From: Pseudomonadota bacterium
Lineage (GTDB): Bacteria; Pseudomonadota; Alphaproteobacteria; Rhizobiales; Xanthobacteraceae
Assembly (NCBI GenBank): GCA_003576765.1
Contig: QEVP01000013.1
Location: 1 to 58,738, forward strand
Direction of reading: 5' to 3'
DNA length: 58,738 bases
Within the stretch, counting starts at the first letter, position 1. Each line of letters opens with the position of its first letter. Both the position numbers and the translations under genes were made by a program. Shown here one piece after another: positions 43,378 through 51,415 of this stretch. Under the pieces are notes generated by a model. It did not search any database. It saw only the letters and a program-made list of their open reading frames with translations, and had not been told where the DNA came from.

Positions 43378-44253
43378 TTATTTTTGTTCGGGCGCGCCCG
43401 CCCTTTGCCAGACGATATCCGTCTGGGTGGCGATGCCGCGCAATTCGCTGAGCGACAGCACCATAAGCCGGCCGTCGCCGGCAAGCCGGTGTGGGACGAA
43501 GCCGGCGGCGGCAAGATTCTCCAGCATGGCATCGAGCGGCGCCCGGTCGTTACCGGCAAGCTCCGGCGAATATTCGGTCACGACGGCCGCGGTCCGGCGC
43601 AGCGCAGCGCCGGCGCCGGCGATCACCGCCGGCTCAAACCCCTCGACGTCGATCTTGATCAGCGCGATGGGGGCGTCGGCAAGGCCGAGCTGCGTGAGCG
43701 CGCCATCGAGGTCGATCACCGGCACGCGGCGCGACCCGTGGCCATGATCGGTGGCGAGCGAATGGCGGCCCTGATTCGAGGCTTTATAACGGTACAGCGT
43801 GGCGATGCCGCTCTGCGCCCCGACCGCTGAGGCGAGCACGATGGCATTGTCGATGGCATTGTCGGCGAGGTTGCGCGCCAACAGCCAGGCATTGAGCGCG
43901 TCCGGCTCGAAGGCGACGGCTTGCGTGACGGCGGGGCAGCGCGCGGCGTGCACCGTGTGCCAGCCGATATTGGCGCCGACGTCGATGAACAGCCCGGGCG
44001 CCGTCCGCCGCAGGTGGCCGTCGATCCACGTCGTCAGCGCCGGCTCGTAGCGGCCGTATTTGGCGATGTGGCGGCCGACCGCATCACGCGGCTGCACCCA
44101 GAAACGCAAGCCCGATGCGCGGGCCCGCGTCCGGAATGCGGGACGCCAGGGCATGATCAGCGCGGCAAGGTATTTTGCCAGGCGTGGCGGGGACGGCAGG
44201 CGGGCGATTCGCAGCGGCACGGCGGCTCTCGGTGTCGCCGCGGCGCGCGGCAT
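43378..44253 (-). CDS. FkbM family methyltransferase
   Basis: This protein of up to 291 residues has the SAM-binding core LFIDVGANIGWHTVHAARC. FkbM features follow: AFEPDALNAWLLARNL, IALIKIDVEGFEPAVIAGAG. These enzymes O-methylate sugars of glycans, glycopeptides or lipids. Its place within flagellar genes could point to flagellin or surface-glycan methylation, but that is inference. The start is uncertain: the ATG at 44253 is only two bases from a CtrA-type box, and an internal ATG at 44154 would remove a basic 33-residue leader. Confidence 0.85.
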   Translation of the reverse strand: MPRAAATPRAAVPLRIARLPSPPRLAKYLAALIMPWRPAFRTRARASGLRFWVQPRDAVGRHIAKYGRYEPALTTWIDGHLRRTAPGLFIDVGANIGWHTVHAARCPAVTQAVAFEPDALNAWLLARNLADNAIDNAIVLASAVGAQSGIATLYRYKASNQGRHSLATDHGHGSRRVPVIDLDGALTQLGLADAPIALIKIDVEGFEPAVIAGAGAALRRTAAVVTEYSPELAGNDRAPLDAMLENLAAAGFVPHRLAGDGRLMVLSLSELRGIATQTDIVWQRAGAPEQK

Positions 44254-44255
44254 AG

Positions 44256-44271
44256 TTAATCGACCCTTAAC
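44256..44271. promoter_or_regulatory. Full CtrA-type box between fkbM and the large periplasmic protein gene
   Basis: TTAA-N7-TTAAC is an exact match to the CtrA consensus, in perfect form on the plus strand and as TTAA-N7-TTAAC on the minus strand. It lies about 200 bases upstream of the gene at 44473 and next to the annotated fkbM start. Confidence 0.65.
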
Positions 44272-44380
44272 GACTGTCGTGGCCTAGTGCGAGAGCTAGT
44301 TAAGAGATCGCCGCCCGCCGGGCAAGACGCATATTCGGACGGCGTCGGCCGTGCCGGCCGCAGACGACTAAAACACGATG

Positions 44381-44398
44381 CGGCCCGTTAACGGGCCG
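44381..44398. other. Perfect 18-bp palindrome
   Basis: CGGCCCGTTAACGGGCCG is its own reverse complement with no loop, 75 bases upstream of the ATG at 44473. Zero-loop symmetry suggests a site for a dimeric DNA-binding protein rather than an RNA hairpin. A GGCCGGCAAA word resembling the ftr-like motif overlaps its right edge. Confidence 0.7.
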
Positions 44399-44472
44399 GC
44401 AAACCGCGATGACTACAGCCGAAGGGGTCGGGGTGCGCCGCCGGTGATGTCCACGCTGAACACAGTGCGACG

Positions 44473-47400
44473 ATGAGGCATGTCCTTGCCATCGGATGCT
44501 GGCCGGGGTCGCGCATCTGTGCGCGGGTGATCGTCTGCTGTCTCGCGGCGTTTGCCTACGTCACCGCCGCCGTGGCCGAGCCGGTCAAGGGCGAGGCGCA
44601 GTTCGCCGCCGCGAACGGCTACGCGCGGCTGGTGCTGACGCTGGCGGAGGACGTCGGATCGGACGTCGCGGTGGCCGGCTCCGTCCTTGTCGTCAGCTTC
44701 AAGAAACCGGTCGATATCGCCGTCGATAGTCTTGGCGCCGCCGTGCCGGATTACGTCGGTGCCGCCCGGCGCGACCCGGACGGCATGGCGATCCGCTTTG
44801 CGCTGGCGCGCAAGGTCAAGGTCAACACCATGACCGCCGGCGAGCGCATCTTCATCGATCTGTTGCCGGAGAGTTGGGCCGGACCGCCGCCGGCGCTGCC
44901 GCAGGAGGTGGTGCGCGAACTGGCCGAGCGGGCGCGCGCCGCCGAAGAGGCGCTGCGCCAGCTTCGCTTCGTCGAGGAGACGAAGAAGAAAAAGCCGGTG
45001 CGCGTGCGCGCCTCGATGCAGCCGACCTTCGTGCGCTTCACCTTCGAACTGCCGGGCCGCATGGGCGTCTCCACCTCGCTCAACGAGGGGCGCTACGCGG
45101 TGGTGTTCGAGACCGCGATGACCTTCGACCTCACCGATGCGCGCAACGTCGCGCCGGCTCAGGTCGCGGCGATCGAGCAGAAGATTGATGGTGGCTCCTC
45201 GGCCGTGACTTTCAGGCTGGTCGGCGACGTCGATGTCCGCTCCTTCCGCGAAGACGGCAACTATGTCGTCGATGTCACCTTTGACCATGCGGCGCCGCCG
45301 GCGCCGGCCGCCGCCATTGCCGCGCTGGCGCAGCCTCAGGCCGAAGCCGCCCCCGTCAAGCAGCCGCCGGCACCGCCGAAGGCGACGGCGCCGGTTGAAC
45401 CGGCTCCCGTGCCGAAGGCGGCCGTGCCACCGCAGGTCGTCCCGCCCGTCGCCGCAAAGCCCGAGACGGTGGCGGCGGAGCCTGCGCCGCCTGCGCCCGC
45501 CGCAATGTCCCGGCCCGCGCCCGGCGTCAGCGTCGCCCGTGACGGCGAGGGCTGGCATCTGCGCTTTGCGTTTGCCGAGCCGACCGCGGCGGCGGCGTTT
45601 CGCCGTGGCGACATGCTGTGGCTGGTGTTCGACCGGCGTGCAGCAATCGGTCTCGAGGCGATCCGCCGCGACGCGGCGCCGGTGGTGTCGGCGGCGATGT
45701 CGTCCACCACCGAGGATGCGGCGGCGCAGGTCGTCCGCTTGCGGCTGGCCCGCTCGCAACTGGCTTCGTTCACCGCCGACGGTGCGGCATGGACGCTGAC
45801 GCTGGGCGATGCCCGCGTCGCGCCTTCGCAGCCGCTTGCGGCGGTCCGCCATCTCACCGATCCGACGCGCGCCAACGTCATGGTGCGGCTGTCCGCGCCC
45901 GGCCCGGTGCGACGCCTGGTCGATCCTGACAACGGCGAGATGCTGGTCGTGGTCACGGCGCCGGCGCCGGCGCGCGGCGTCGTCAGGGCGCAGCACTTCA
46001 TCGAGTTTGCGCTGTTGGAAACCATTCACGGCGTTGCGGTACAGCCGCTCGCCGACGACGTGGCGGTGACGGCGGAGGCCGATGGCGTGGCCATCAGCCG
46101 CCCGGGCGGCCTGACCGTATCGCCGGCGGTTGCCACGCCGGAGCGGGCTTCGGCGGCACGGCCGGCGCTGTTCGATCTGCAAGGCTGGCAGGACGACCGC
46201 GCGGCGGCATTCATCGCGCGCCGCGACGCGCTGATCGGCGCGCTGGCGCAGGCCGAAGCCCCCAAGCGCCTGTCGGCGCGCCTCGTGCTCGCCCGCTTCT
46301 ATATCGCGCGCGACCTGTACCTCGAAGCCAAGGGCGTGCTCGATCTCGCGCTCGCCGGCGCCCAGCCCGGCACCGAAGACGCGACCGCGCTGGCGCTGCG
46401 CGGCGTCGCCAACATCCTGGCGCGGCGGCCGGCGCAGGGTCTGCGCGATCTTGCCAGCCCCGCGCTCGGCGGTGGCCGCGATTTCGAGCTGTGGAAGGCG
46501 CTGGCGTTCGCTGAGCAGGGCAAATGGGCCGAGGCACGCGAGAAGTTCAAGAACGCCGAGTTCGCCATCACCGCCTTGCCAGTGGATCTGCAACGCATCG
46601 CGCTGACGCAGGCGATGCGCTCGGCGCTGGAGGTCAGGGATTATGCCGGCGCCGCCACCCGCTCCGGCGATCTCGACAGCATCGGCCTCACCGAGCGCGA
46701 CCAGCCGGCGGTTGCCGTGCTGCGGGGGCGCCTGGCCGAGGCGCTCGGGCGTGAGGACGAGGCGCTGCATCACTACGCGCTGGCCGTGGCGAGCGCGGAT
46801 CGGCCTGCCGCCACCGAAGCGCGGCTGTTGACGCTGGCCCTGCGCGAGCGTCGCGGCGAGGTCGCGCCCGAGGAGGCGCTGGCCGAACTCGAAACCCTGT
46901 CGGTCCTGTGGCGCGGCGATGCCATCGAGGTACGCACGCTGTCGATGCTGGTGAAGCACTATGCGCGCGCCGGCCGCTATCGCGACGTGCTGGCGGCGGC
47001 CCGCGCCGCGACACGGCTCGCGCCGGACTCTCCGCTGTCGCGCGCCATGCAGGACGACGCCGCGGTGCTGTTCGCCGAGTTGTTCCGTGGCAGCAAGGGC
47101 GACGACCTGCCCCCTGTGCAGGCGCTGGCGCTGTTCTACGAGTTTCAGGACCTGACGCCGATCGGCCGGCGCGGCGACGAAATCATCCGCAAGCTCGCCG
47201 ACCGTCTGGTTGCGGTCGATCTGCTCGATCAGGCTGGCGAACTGTTGCAGTACCAGATCGATCACCGGCTGGAAGGTGCCGCGCGGGCGCAGGTCGCGGC
47301 ACGGCTCGCGATGATCCACCTGATGAACCGCAAGCCCGATCGCGCCATTGCCGTGCTGCAAGCCACCCGCGTCGGCGACCTGGCCGGCGAGTTGCGCGAG

Positions 47401-47958
47401 CAGCGCATCCTGCTCGAGGCGCGCGCGCAGAGCGATATCGGCCGCCACGAATTTGCGCTCGACCTGATCTCCAACGTGGAGGGGCGCGAGGCGGTGCGGC
47501 TGCGCTCGGATATCTACTGGGCGGCGCGACGCTGGCGCGAGGCGGCCGAGCAGATCGAGCTGTTGTACGGCGAGCGCTGGCGCGATCCCGCCGCGCTCTT
47601 GCCCGACGAGAAAGCCGACATCCTGCGCGCGGCGGTCGGCTACGCGCTGGCGCAGGATTCGCTGGGCGCCGGCCGCTTTAAGGACAAATATGCCGCGAAG
47701 ATGAGCGGCCCGGACGACCGCGCCGCCTTCGAGGTGGCGATGAAGCCGGCCTCGGGCAGCGTCGCGGCGTTCTCGCAACTCGCCAAGATGGCGGCCTCGG
47801 TCGATACCATCAACGGCTTCCTGCGCGACATGAGGACCCGCTTCGCCGATACGCTGGCGCAGGCGCGGCCGCCGCGCGAGAACCTCGCCGCCGATCCCGC
47901 GCCGACCGGCGCGCTGCCGCGCATCGTCGGTGCGAGGCGCGCCGAAGGCGCGCGCTGA
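44473..47958 (+). CDS. Large exported AMIN-like/TPR protein in the flagellar cluster
   Basis: This 1161-residue protein has a signal peptide (cleavage near AVA-E around residue 36). Two beta-rich modules resembling AMIN domains follow (about 40-135 and 180-275). A Pro/Ala linker of about 75 residues leads to two more beta-rich modules up to about 540. From about 580 to the end it is almost wholly helical with TPR-like repeats (RLVLARFYIARDLYLEAKGV, ELWKALAFAEQGKWAEAREK, GRLAEALGREDEALHHYALA). AMIN modules bind peptidoglycan and TPRs bind proteins. A periplasmic scaffold for the flagellar motor is a reasonable inference from layout, neighbours and a CtrA box upstream, but no function is established. 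Confidence 0.85.
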   Translation: MRHVLAIGCWPGSRICARVIVCCLAAFAYVTAAVAEPVKGEAQFAAANGYARLVLTLAEDVGSDVAVAGSVLVVSFKKPVDIAVDSLGAAVPDYVGAARRDPDGMAIRFALARKVKVNTMTAGERIFIDLLPESWAGPPPALPQEVVRELAERARAAEEALRQLRFVEETKKKKPVRVRASMQPTFVRFTFELPGRMGVSTSLNEGRYAVVFETAMTFDLTDARNVAPAQVAAIEQKIDGGSSAVTFRLVGDVDVRSFREDGNYVVDVTFDHAAPPAPAAAIAALAQPQAEAAPVKQPPAPPKATAPVEPAPVPKAAVPPQVVPPVAAKPETVAAEPAPPAPAAMSRPAPGVSVARDGEGWHLRFAFAEPTAAAAFRRGDMLWLVFDRRAAIGLEAIRRDAAPVVSAAMSSTTEDAAAQVVRLRLARSQLASFTADGAAWTLTLGDARVAPSQPLAAVRHLTDPTRANVMVRLSAPGPVRRLVDPDNGEMLVVVTAPAPARGVVRAQHFIEFALLETIHGVAVQPLADDVAVTAEADGVAISRPGGLTVSPAVATPERASAARPALFDLQGWQDDRAAAFIARRDALIGALAQAEAPKRLSARLVLARFYIARDLYLEAKGVLDLALAGAQPGTEDATALALRGVANILARRPAQGLRDLASPALGGGRDFELWKALAFAEQGKWAEAREKFKNAEFAITALPVDLQRIALTQAMRSALEVRDYAGAATRSGDLDSIGLTERDQPAVAVLRGRLAEALGREDEALHHYALAVASADRPAATEARLLTLALRERRGEVAPEEALAELETLSVLWRGDAIEVRTLSMLVKHYARAGRYRDVLAAARAATRLAPDSPLSRAMQDDAAVLFAELFRGSKGDDLPPVQALALFYEFQDLTPIGRRGDEIIRKLADRLVAVDLLDQAGELLQYQIDHRLEGAARAQVAARLAMIHLMNRKPDRAIAVLQATRVGDLAGELREQRILLEARAQSDIGRHEFALDLISNVEGREAVRLRSDIYWAARRWREAAEQIELLYGERWRDPAALLPDEKADILRAAVGYALAQDSLGAGRFKDKYAAKMSGPDDRAAFEVAMKPASGSVAAFSQLAKMAASVDTINGFLRDMRTRFADTLAQARPPRENLAADPAPTGALPRIVGARRAEGAR

Positions 47959-47967
47959 AAGTGTTCG

Positions 47968-48723
47968 TCACCCGCCGCCGTAACTCTGCACCAGGCTGCC
48001 GGCGACCAGCGACCAGCCGTCCACCAGCACGAAGAAGATCAGCTTGAACGGCAGCGACACCACCACCGGCGGCAGCATCATCATGCCCATCGACATCAGG
48101 ACCGAGGCGACCACGAGGTCGATGATCAGGAACGGCAGGAACAAGAGGAAGCCGATCTCGAAGGCGCGCTTCAATTCGGAAATCATGAAGGCCGGCACCA
48201 AAATGCGCAGCGACATTTCGGCCGGCGTCGCCGGCGGCGGCTCGCCGGACAGGTCCATGAACAGCTTGACGTCCTTCTCGCGCACGTTCTTCTGCATGAA
48301 CTCGCGCAGCGGGCCGGACGCGCGGGTGAAGGCGTCCTCGACGCTGATTTCGTTGGCCACCAGCGGGCGGATGCCGTCGTCGTAGGATTTTTGCAGCACC
48401 GGCCCCATCACGAACGCGGTGAGGAATAGCGCCAGCGCGATGATGACGGAGTTGGGCGGCGCGGTCGCGGTGCCGAGTGCGGTGCGCAACAGCGACAGCA
48501 CCACCACGATGCGCGTGAACGACGTCATCATGATCAGGATCGACGGCGCGATCGATAGCACCGTCAGCAGCGCGATGAGCTGGATCGCGCGCTCGGTGAC
48601 GCCGGCGCCCTGACCGAAATTGATGCTGATGTCCTGCGCCAGCGCCGCGCCGGCGGGGAGGCCGGCGGCTGTTGCGATCAGGAAAAGAAGGACGACTCTA
48701 CGCGGATGGCCGGCCGGCCTCAC
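47968..48723 (-). CDS. fliP: Flagellar export gate protein FliP
   Basis: FliP forms the core pore of the flagellar type III export gate. The 251-residue product has a cleavable signal (VVLLFLIATAAGLPAGAALA). Family blocks include LLTVLSIAPSILIMMTSFTR, ALFLTAFVMGPVL, PLREFMQKNVREKDVKLFMD and FEIGFLLFLPFLIIDLVVAS. The GTG at 48723 lies ten bases after the fliO stop and gives the normal length; the far longer open frame is an extension antiparallel to other frames. fliQ, fliR and flhB, its partners, are on the other strand 2-4 kb to the right. Confidence 0.96.
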   Translation of the reverse strand: MRPAGHPRRVVLLFLIATAAGLPAGAALAQDISINFGQGAGVTERAIQLIALLTVLSIAPSILIMMTSFTRIVVVLSLLRTALGTATAPPNSVIIALALFLTAFVMGPVLQKSYDDGIRPLVANEISVEDAFTRASGPLREFMQKNVREKDVKLFMDLSGEPPPATPAEMSLRILVPAFMISELKRAFEIGFLLFLPFLIIDLVVASVLMSMGMMMLPPVVVSLPFKLIFFVLVDGWSLVAGSLVQSYGGG

Positions 48724-48733
48724 GAAGGCGATC

Positions 48734-49618
48734 TCATGAAGGCGATTTGGGGCGGCCGAGCAGGCTCGCCATTTCTTCTTCGAGGTTCTCGAAGGCGCCC
48801 TTGGACGGTGCCGGCTTGGCTGCGTCGGCGGCCGGCGCGGGCTGTGTCGGCGTCTCGCTCGGGAGCGCCGCGCCGCCGGGGCGCCGCAGCGCGGCTTCGA
48901 GCCGCTGCGCCATCTCGGCAAGGTTCTCCTCGGCGGCTTGCGCCGGTGCGCCCGGCCGGATCTCAGGCTCGGCAGCAGGGGCGTGCGGCGGCTCGGCGGC
49001 CCGGGGCGGGGTGCGCGGGATCGGCCGCATCGGCGGCGGCTCGCGCAAGGGCGCGCGCGGCTCAAGCCGGGGTTCAGCCCGAGGTTCGGCCCGAGGCTCG
49101 ATCCGAGGTTCGGGACGGGTGCGCGGCTCGGGCGCAAAACCGGCGAGAGGGTCGGCGGGCCGGCGTTCGGCGGGCGGGCGGCGGCTATCCTGGGGCAGGG
49201 CCGCACGCGGCGGACGCGGCGGCAATTCGGGCGCGAGCGGTTCGTCGTGGTCGGACGGCAGGTCGTCGTCGCTGTCGGGGAACGGGGCGGGCCGCGGCGG
49301 CAGGTCGCCCAGCGCCGGGCGGGGCGCGGCCGGTTCGCGGGACGCGGCGGCACGCACGATATTGGGCTCGACCACGATGTCGGTCGGGCCGCCGATCATC
49401 AAAAGATGCTCGACATTGTCGCGCCGCACCAGCACCAGCCGGCGGCGGCCATCGACGGCGGCGGCGTCGATCACCGCCAGCCGCGGCATTCGCCCGCGCG
49501 CGCCGTTGCCGCCCAGCCGGTTGCCGGCAAAGCGCCGGATCAGCCATGTGACCAGTCCGATCAACGCCAGAACGATCACGAATGCGACGATGAAGGTCAC
49601 TGGTGTCTGCATGTCCAT
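48734..49618 (-). CDS. fliO: FliO-like flagellar biosynthesis protein with long Pro/Arg/Glu-rich tail
   Basis: This 294-residue protein has one N-terminal membrane helix (VTFIVAFVIVLALIGLVTWL). A small FliO domain follows (GRMPRLAVIDAAAVDGRRRL, VLVRRDNVEHLLMIGGPTDI). About 160 low-complexity residues follow, including tandem EPR units (about residues 165-190). The end is a conserved-looking segment FENLEEEMASLLGR. FliO helps assemble the FliP ring. It lies directly upstream of fliP. The start is either this ATG or the ATG six bases downstream. Confidence 0.85.
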   Translation of the reverse strand: MDMQTPVTFIVAFVIVLALIGLVTWLIRRFAGNRLGGNGARGRMPRLAVIDAAAVDGRRRLVLVRRDNVEHLLMIGGPTDIVVEPNIVRAAASREPAAPRPALGDLPPRPAPFPDSDDDLPSDHDEPLAPELPPRPPRAALPQDSRRPPAERRPADPLAGFAPEPRTRPEPRIEPRAEPRAEPRLEPRAPLREPPPMRPIPRTPPRAAEPPHAPAAEPEIRPGAPAQAAEENLAEMAQRLEAALRRPGGAALPSETPTQPAPAADAAKPAPSKGAFENLEEEMASLLGRPKSPS

Positions 49619-49761
49619 CCCCCGCCTCACTGTCCCTGCGGTCGGGGCCCCCGATTCGCGCCACCGATCCCTGTGAATACAGCAAACGTCAGGTGAAGCG
49701 TAATGTTCTGTCGTCCCTGTTGACAGCCTGCCTGTGTCATTTTCCGGGCCATCCGGTCATT

Positions 49762-49778
49762 TTAACCCATCGTTAACC
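49762..49778 (+). promoter_or_regulatory. Full CtrA-type box upstream of flgB
   Basis: TTAA-CCCATCG-TTAACC is an exact match to TTAA-N7-TTAAC, ending 96 bases before the flgB ATG. A GGCGGCAAATT word similar to the ftr-like motif lies six bases downstream. Confidence 0.75.
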
Positions 49779-49874
49779 ATACGGGCGGCAAATTCTGCCT
49801 ACCTGCCGGTGTGGCGGTCCGGGGTCGGTCCGGGCGACACCACGGCGGCAGGACTGAAGCCGTTGGAGGCGACC

Positions 49875-50276
49875 ATGGCGATCACCGATCTGCCCGTCCT
49901 GACCGCACTGCGCACCCGGATGCAGTGGCATCAGGAGCGCCAGCGGGTGCTGGCGGAGAACGTCGCCAATTCAGACACGCCGGGGTTCCAGCCGCGCGAC
50001 CTCGTCGAGCCGGCGATCGGCAAAAGCGGCGCGGCCGGCGGTTTTGCCGCGCTGCCGATGCTGCGCACCAGCGCAACGCATCTCGCCCCGGCCGGTGGCA
50101 CCGCGCGCTTCGCGGAGGACCGCAAGGGCGGTTTCGAGACACGGCCCGCCGGCAACGCCGTCAACCTCGAGGACGAGATGCTCAAGGCGTCCGCCAACCA
50201 GATGGATTTCGCCGCGGCCACGACGCTCTACAGCCGCAGCCTCGGCCTCATCAAGACCGCGATCGGCAAGCGCTAA
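49875..50276 (+). CDS. flgB: Flagellar proximal rod protein FlgB
   Basis: The 133-residue rod protein has the N-terminal rod signature (LRTRMQWHQERQRVLAENVA, NSDTPGFQPRDL) and the C-terminal helix NQMDFAAATTLYSRSLGLIK. The ATG at 49875 has a GGAGG ribosome site. It is the first gene of the rightward unit flgB-flgC-fliE-fliQ-fliR, with flhB after a repeat-filled gap. Confidence 0.96.
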   Translation: MAITDLPVLTALRTRMQWHQERQRVLAENVANSDTPGFQPRDLVEPAIGKSGAAGGFAALPMLRTSATHLAPAGGTARFAEDRKGGFETRPAGNAVNLEDEMLKASANQMDFAAATTLYSRSLGLIKTAIGKR

Positions 50277-50298
50277 ACCTTCACGCAGGAGACGGCCG

Positions 50299-50724
50299 AT
50301 GGCCGAGCATGGCATGGACTTCATCCGCTCGATGAGCATCGCGACCTCAGGTCTGCGCGCGCAGGCCGGGCGCATGCGGGTGATCTCGGAAAACATCGCC
50401 AATGCCGACTCCACGGCGCAGACGCCGGGCGGCGACCCCTATCGCCGCAAGGTGCCGACCTTCACCTCGGCGCTCGACCGCGCGCTCGACGCCCGCGTGG
50501 TCGCGCTCGGCCGCATCAGGCCCGACACCTCGGCCTTCACGGTGCGTCACGAACCAGGCAATCCGGCCGCCGATCCGGCCGGCAATGTCAAATATCCCAA
50601 CGTCAATCCGCTGATCGAAATGACCGACCTGCGCGACGCGCAGCGGTCCTACGAGGCCAACCTCAACATCATCACCGCGACGCGCCGGATGATCCAGCGC
50701 ACGCTCGACATTCTCAGGGCCTGA
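50299..50724 (+). CDS. flgC: Flagellar proximal rod protein FlgC
   Basis: The 141-residue rod protein has the signature SMSIATSGLRAQAGRMRVIS, then ENIANADST. The C-terminus is typical: MTDLRDAQRSYEANLNIITA, then RRMIQRTLDIL. It starts 22 bases after flgB. Confidence 0.97.
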   Translation: MAEHGMDFIRSMSIATSGLRAQAGRMRVISENIANADSTAQTPGGDPYRRKVPTFTSALDRALDARVVALGRIRPDTSAFTVRHEPGNPAADPAGNVKYPNVNPLIEMTDLRDAQRSYEANLNIITATRRMIQRTLDILRA

Positions 50725-50739
50725 CGCAGGAGTTTTCGC

Positions 50740-51060
50740 ATGGCAACGCCTTCGGCCGCCGCGGCGGCCTATTCCAGTCTTTCCAGCCTGCTCAATGCCG
50801 GCAAGGGTGCGGCCGGTGCCGGCAAGGTGGCGGAGGCAAGCGGCCCCTCGTTCGGCGCGCTGGTCAAGGAAGCGATGGGCAGCGTGCTGGAAGCCGGCCA
50901 GCGCTCGGACAGCCAGACCATGGCGATGGCGCAGGGCAAGGCCAACATCATGGACGTCGTCACCGCCGTCTCCGAAACCGACGTCGCGGTGTCGACGCTG
51001 GTGTCGGTGCGCGACCGCGTCATCCAGTCTTACGAAGACATCATGCGGATGCCGATTTGA
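50740..51060 (+). CDS. fliE: Flagellar hook-basal body complex protein FliE
   Basis: The 106-residue FliE joins the MS ring/export gate to the rod. The conserved C-terminal two thirds reads PSFGALVKEAMGSVLEAGQR, then VSETDVAVSTLVSVRDRVIQ. It starts 15 bases after flgC. Confidence 0.95.
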   Translation: MATPSAAAAAYSSLSSLLNAGKGAAGAGKVAEASGPSFGALVKEAMGSVLEAGQRSDSQTMAMAQGKANIMDVVTAVSETDVAVSTLVSVRDRVIQSYEDIMRMPI

Positions 51061-51078
51061 AATAGGCAGGGCACGATC

Positions 51079-51342
51079 ATGAACGGTGCAGAAATCCTCG
51101 ACGTGGCGCGCGACGCGATCTGGACCATCGTGCTGGTGTCGTCGCCTTTGATGCTGGTCGGGCTGGTGGTCGGCGTCGCCATCTCGCTGGTGCAGGCGCT
51201 GACCCAGATCCAGGAGATGACGCTGGCCTTCGTGCCGAAAATTCTCGCCATCTTCATCACGCTGATGGTGGCGCTGCCGTTCATGGCCGACGCGCTGCAC
51301 AGCCACATGATGCGGATCACGTCGCGAATCATCGGCGGATAG
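51079..51342 (+). CDS. fliQ: Flagellar export gate protein FliQ
   Basis: This 87-residue protein has two membrane helices (VLVSSPLMLVGLVVGVAISL and ILAIFITLMVALPFMADAL). The conserved loop QALTQIQEMTLAFVPK lies between them. It packs on the FliP/FliR pore. It starts 18 bases after fliE. Confidence 0.97.
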   Translation: MNGAEILDVARDAIWTIVLVSSPLMLVGLVVGVAISLVQALTQIQEMTLAFVPKILAIFITLMVALPFMADALHSHMMRITSRIIGG

Positions 51343-51415
51343 CGCATGATGGACGCTGCCTTCGGGCCCGCCGCCTGCCGCACCGCCGCGCCGGGCGCCG
51401 CAGCACAGGGACGCG

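Noticed and set aside
44413..47778. A 1121-codon leftward open frame
   Set aside because: It is the antisense of the AMIN/TPR gene; the His/Arg/Gln-rich translation is typical of GC-rich antisense frames.
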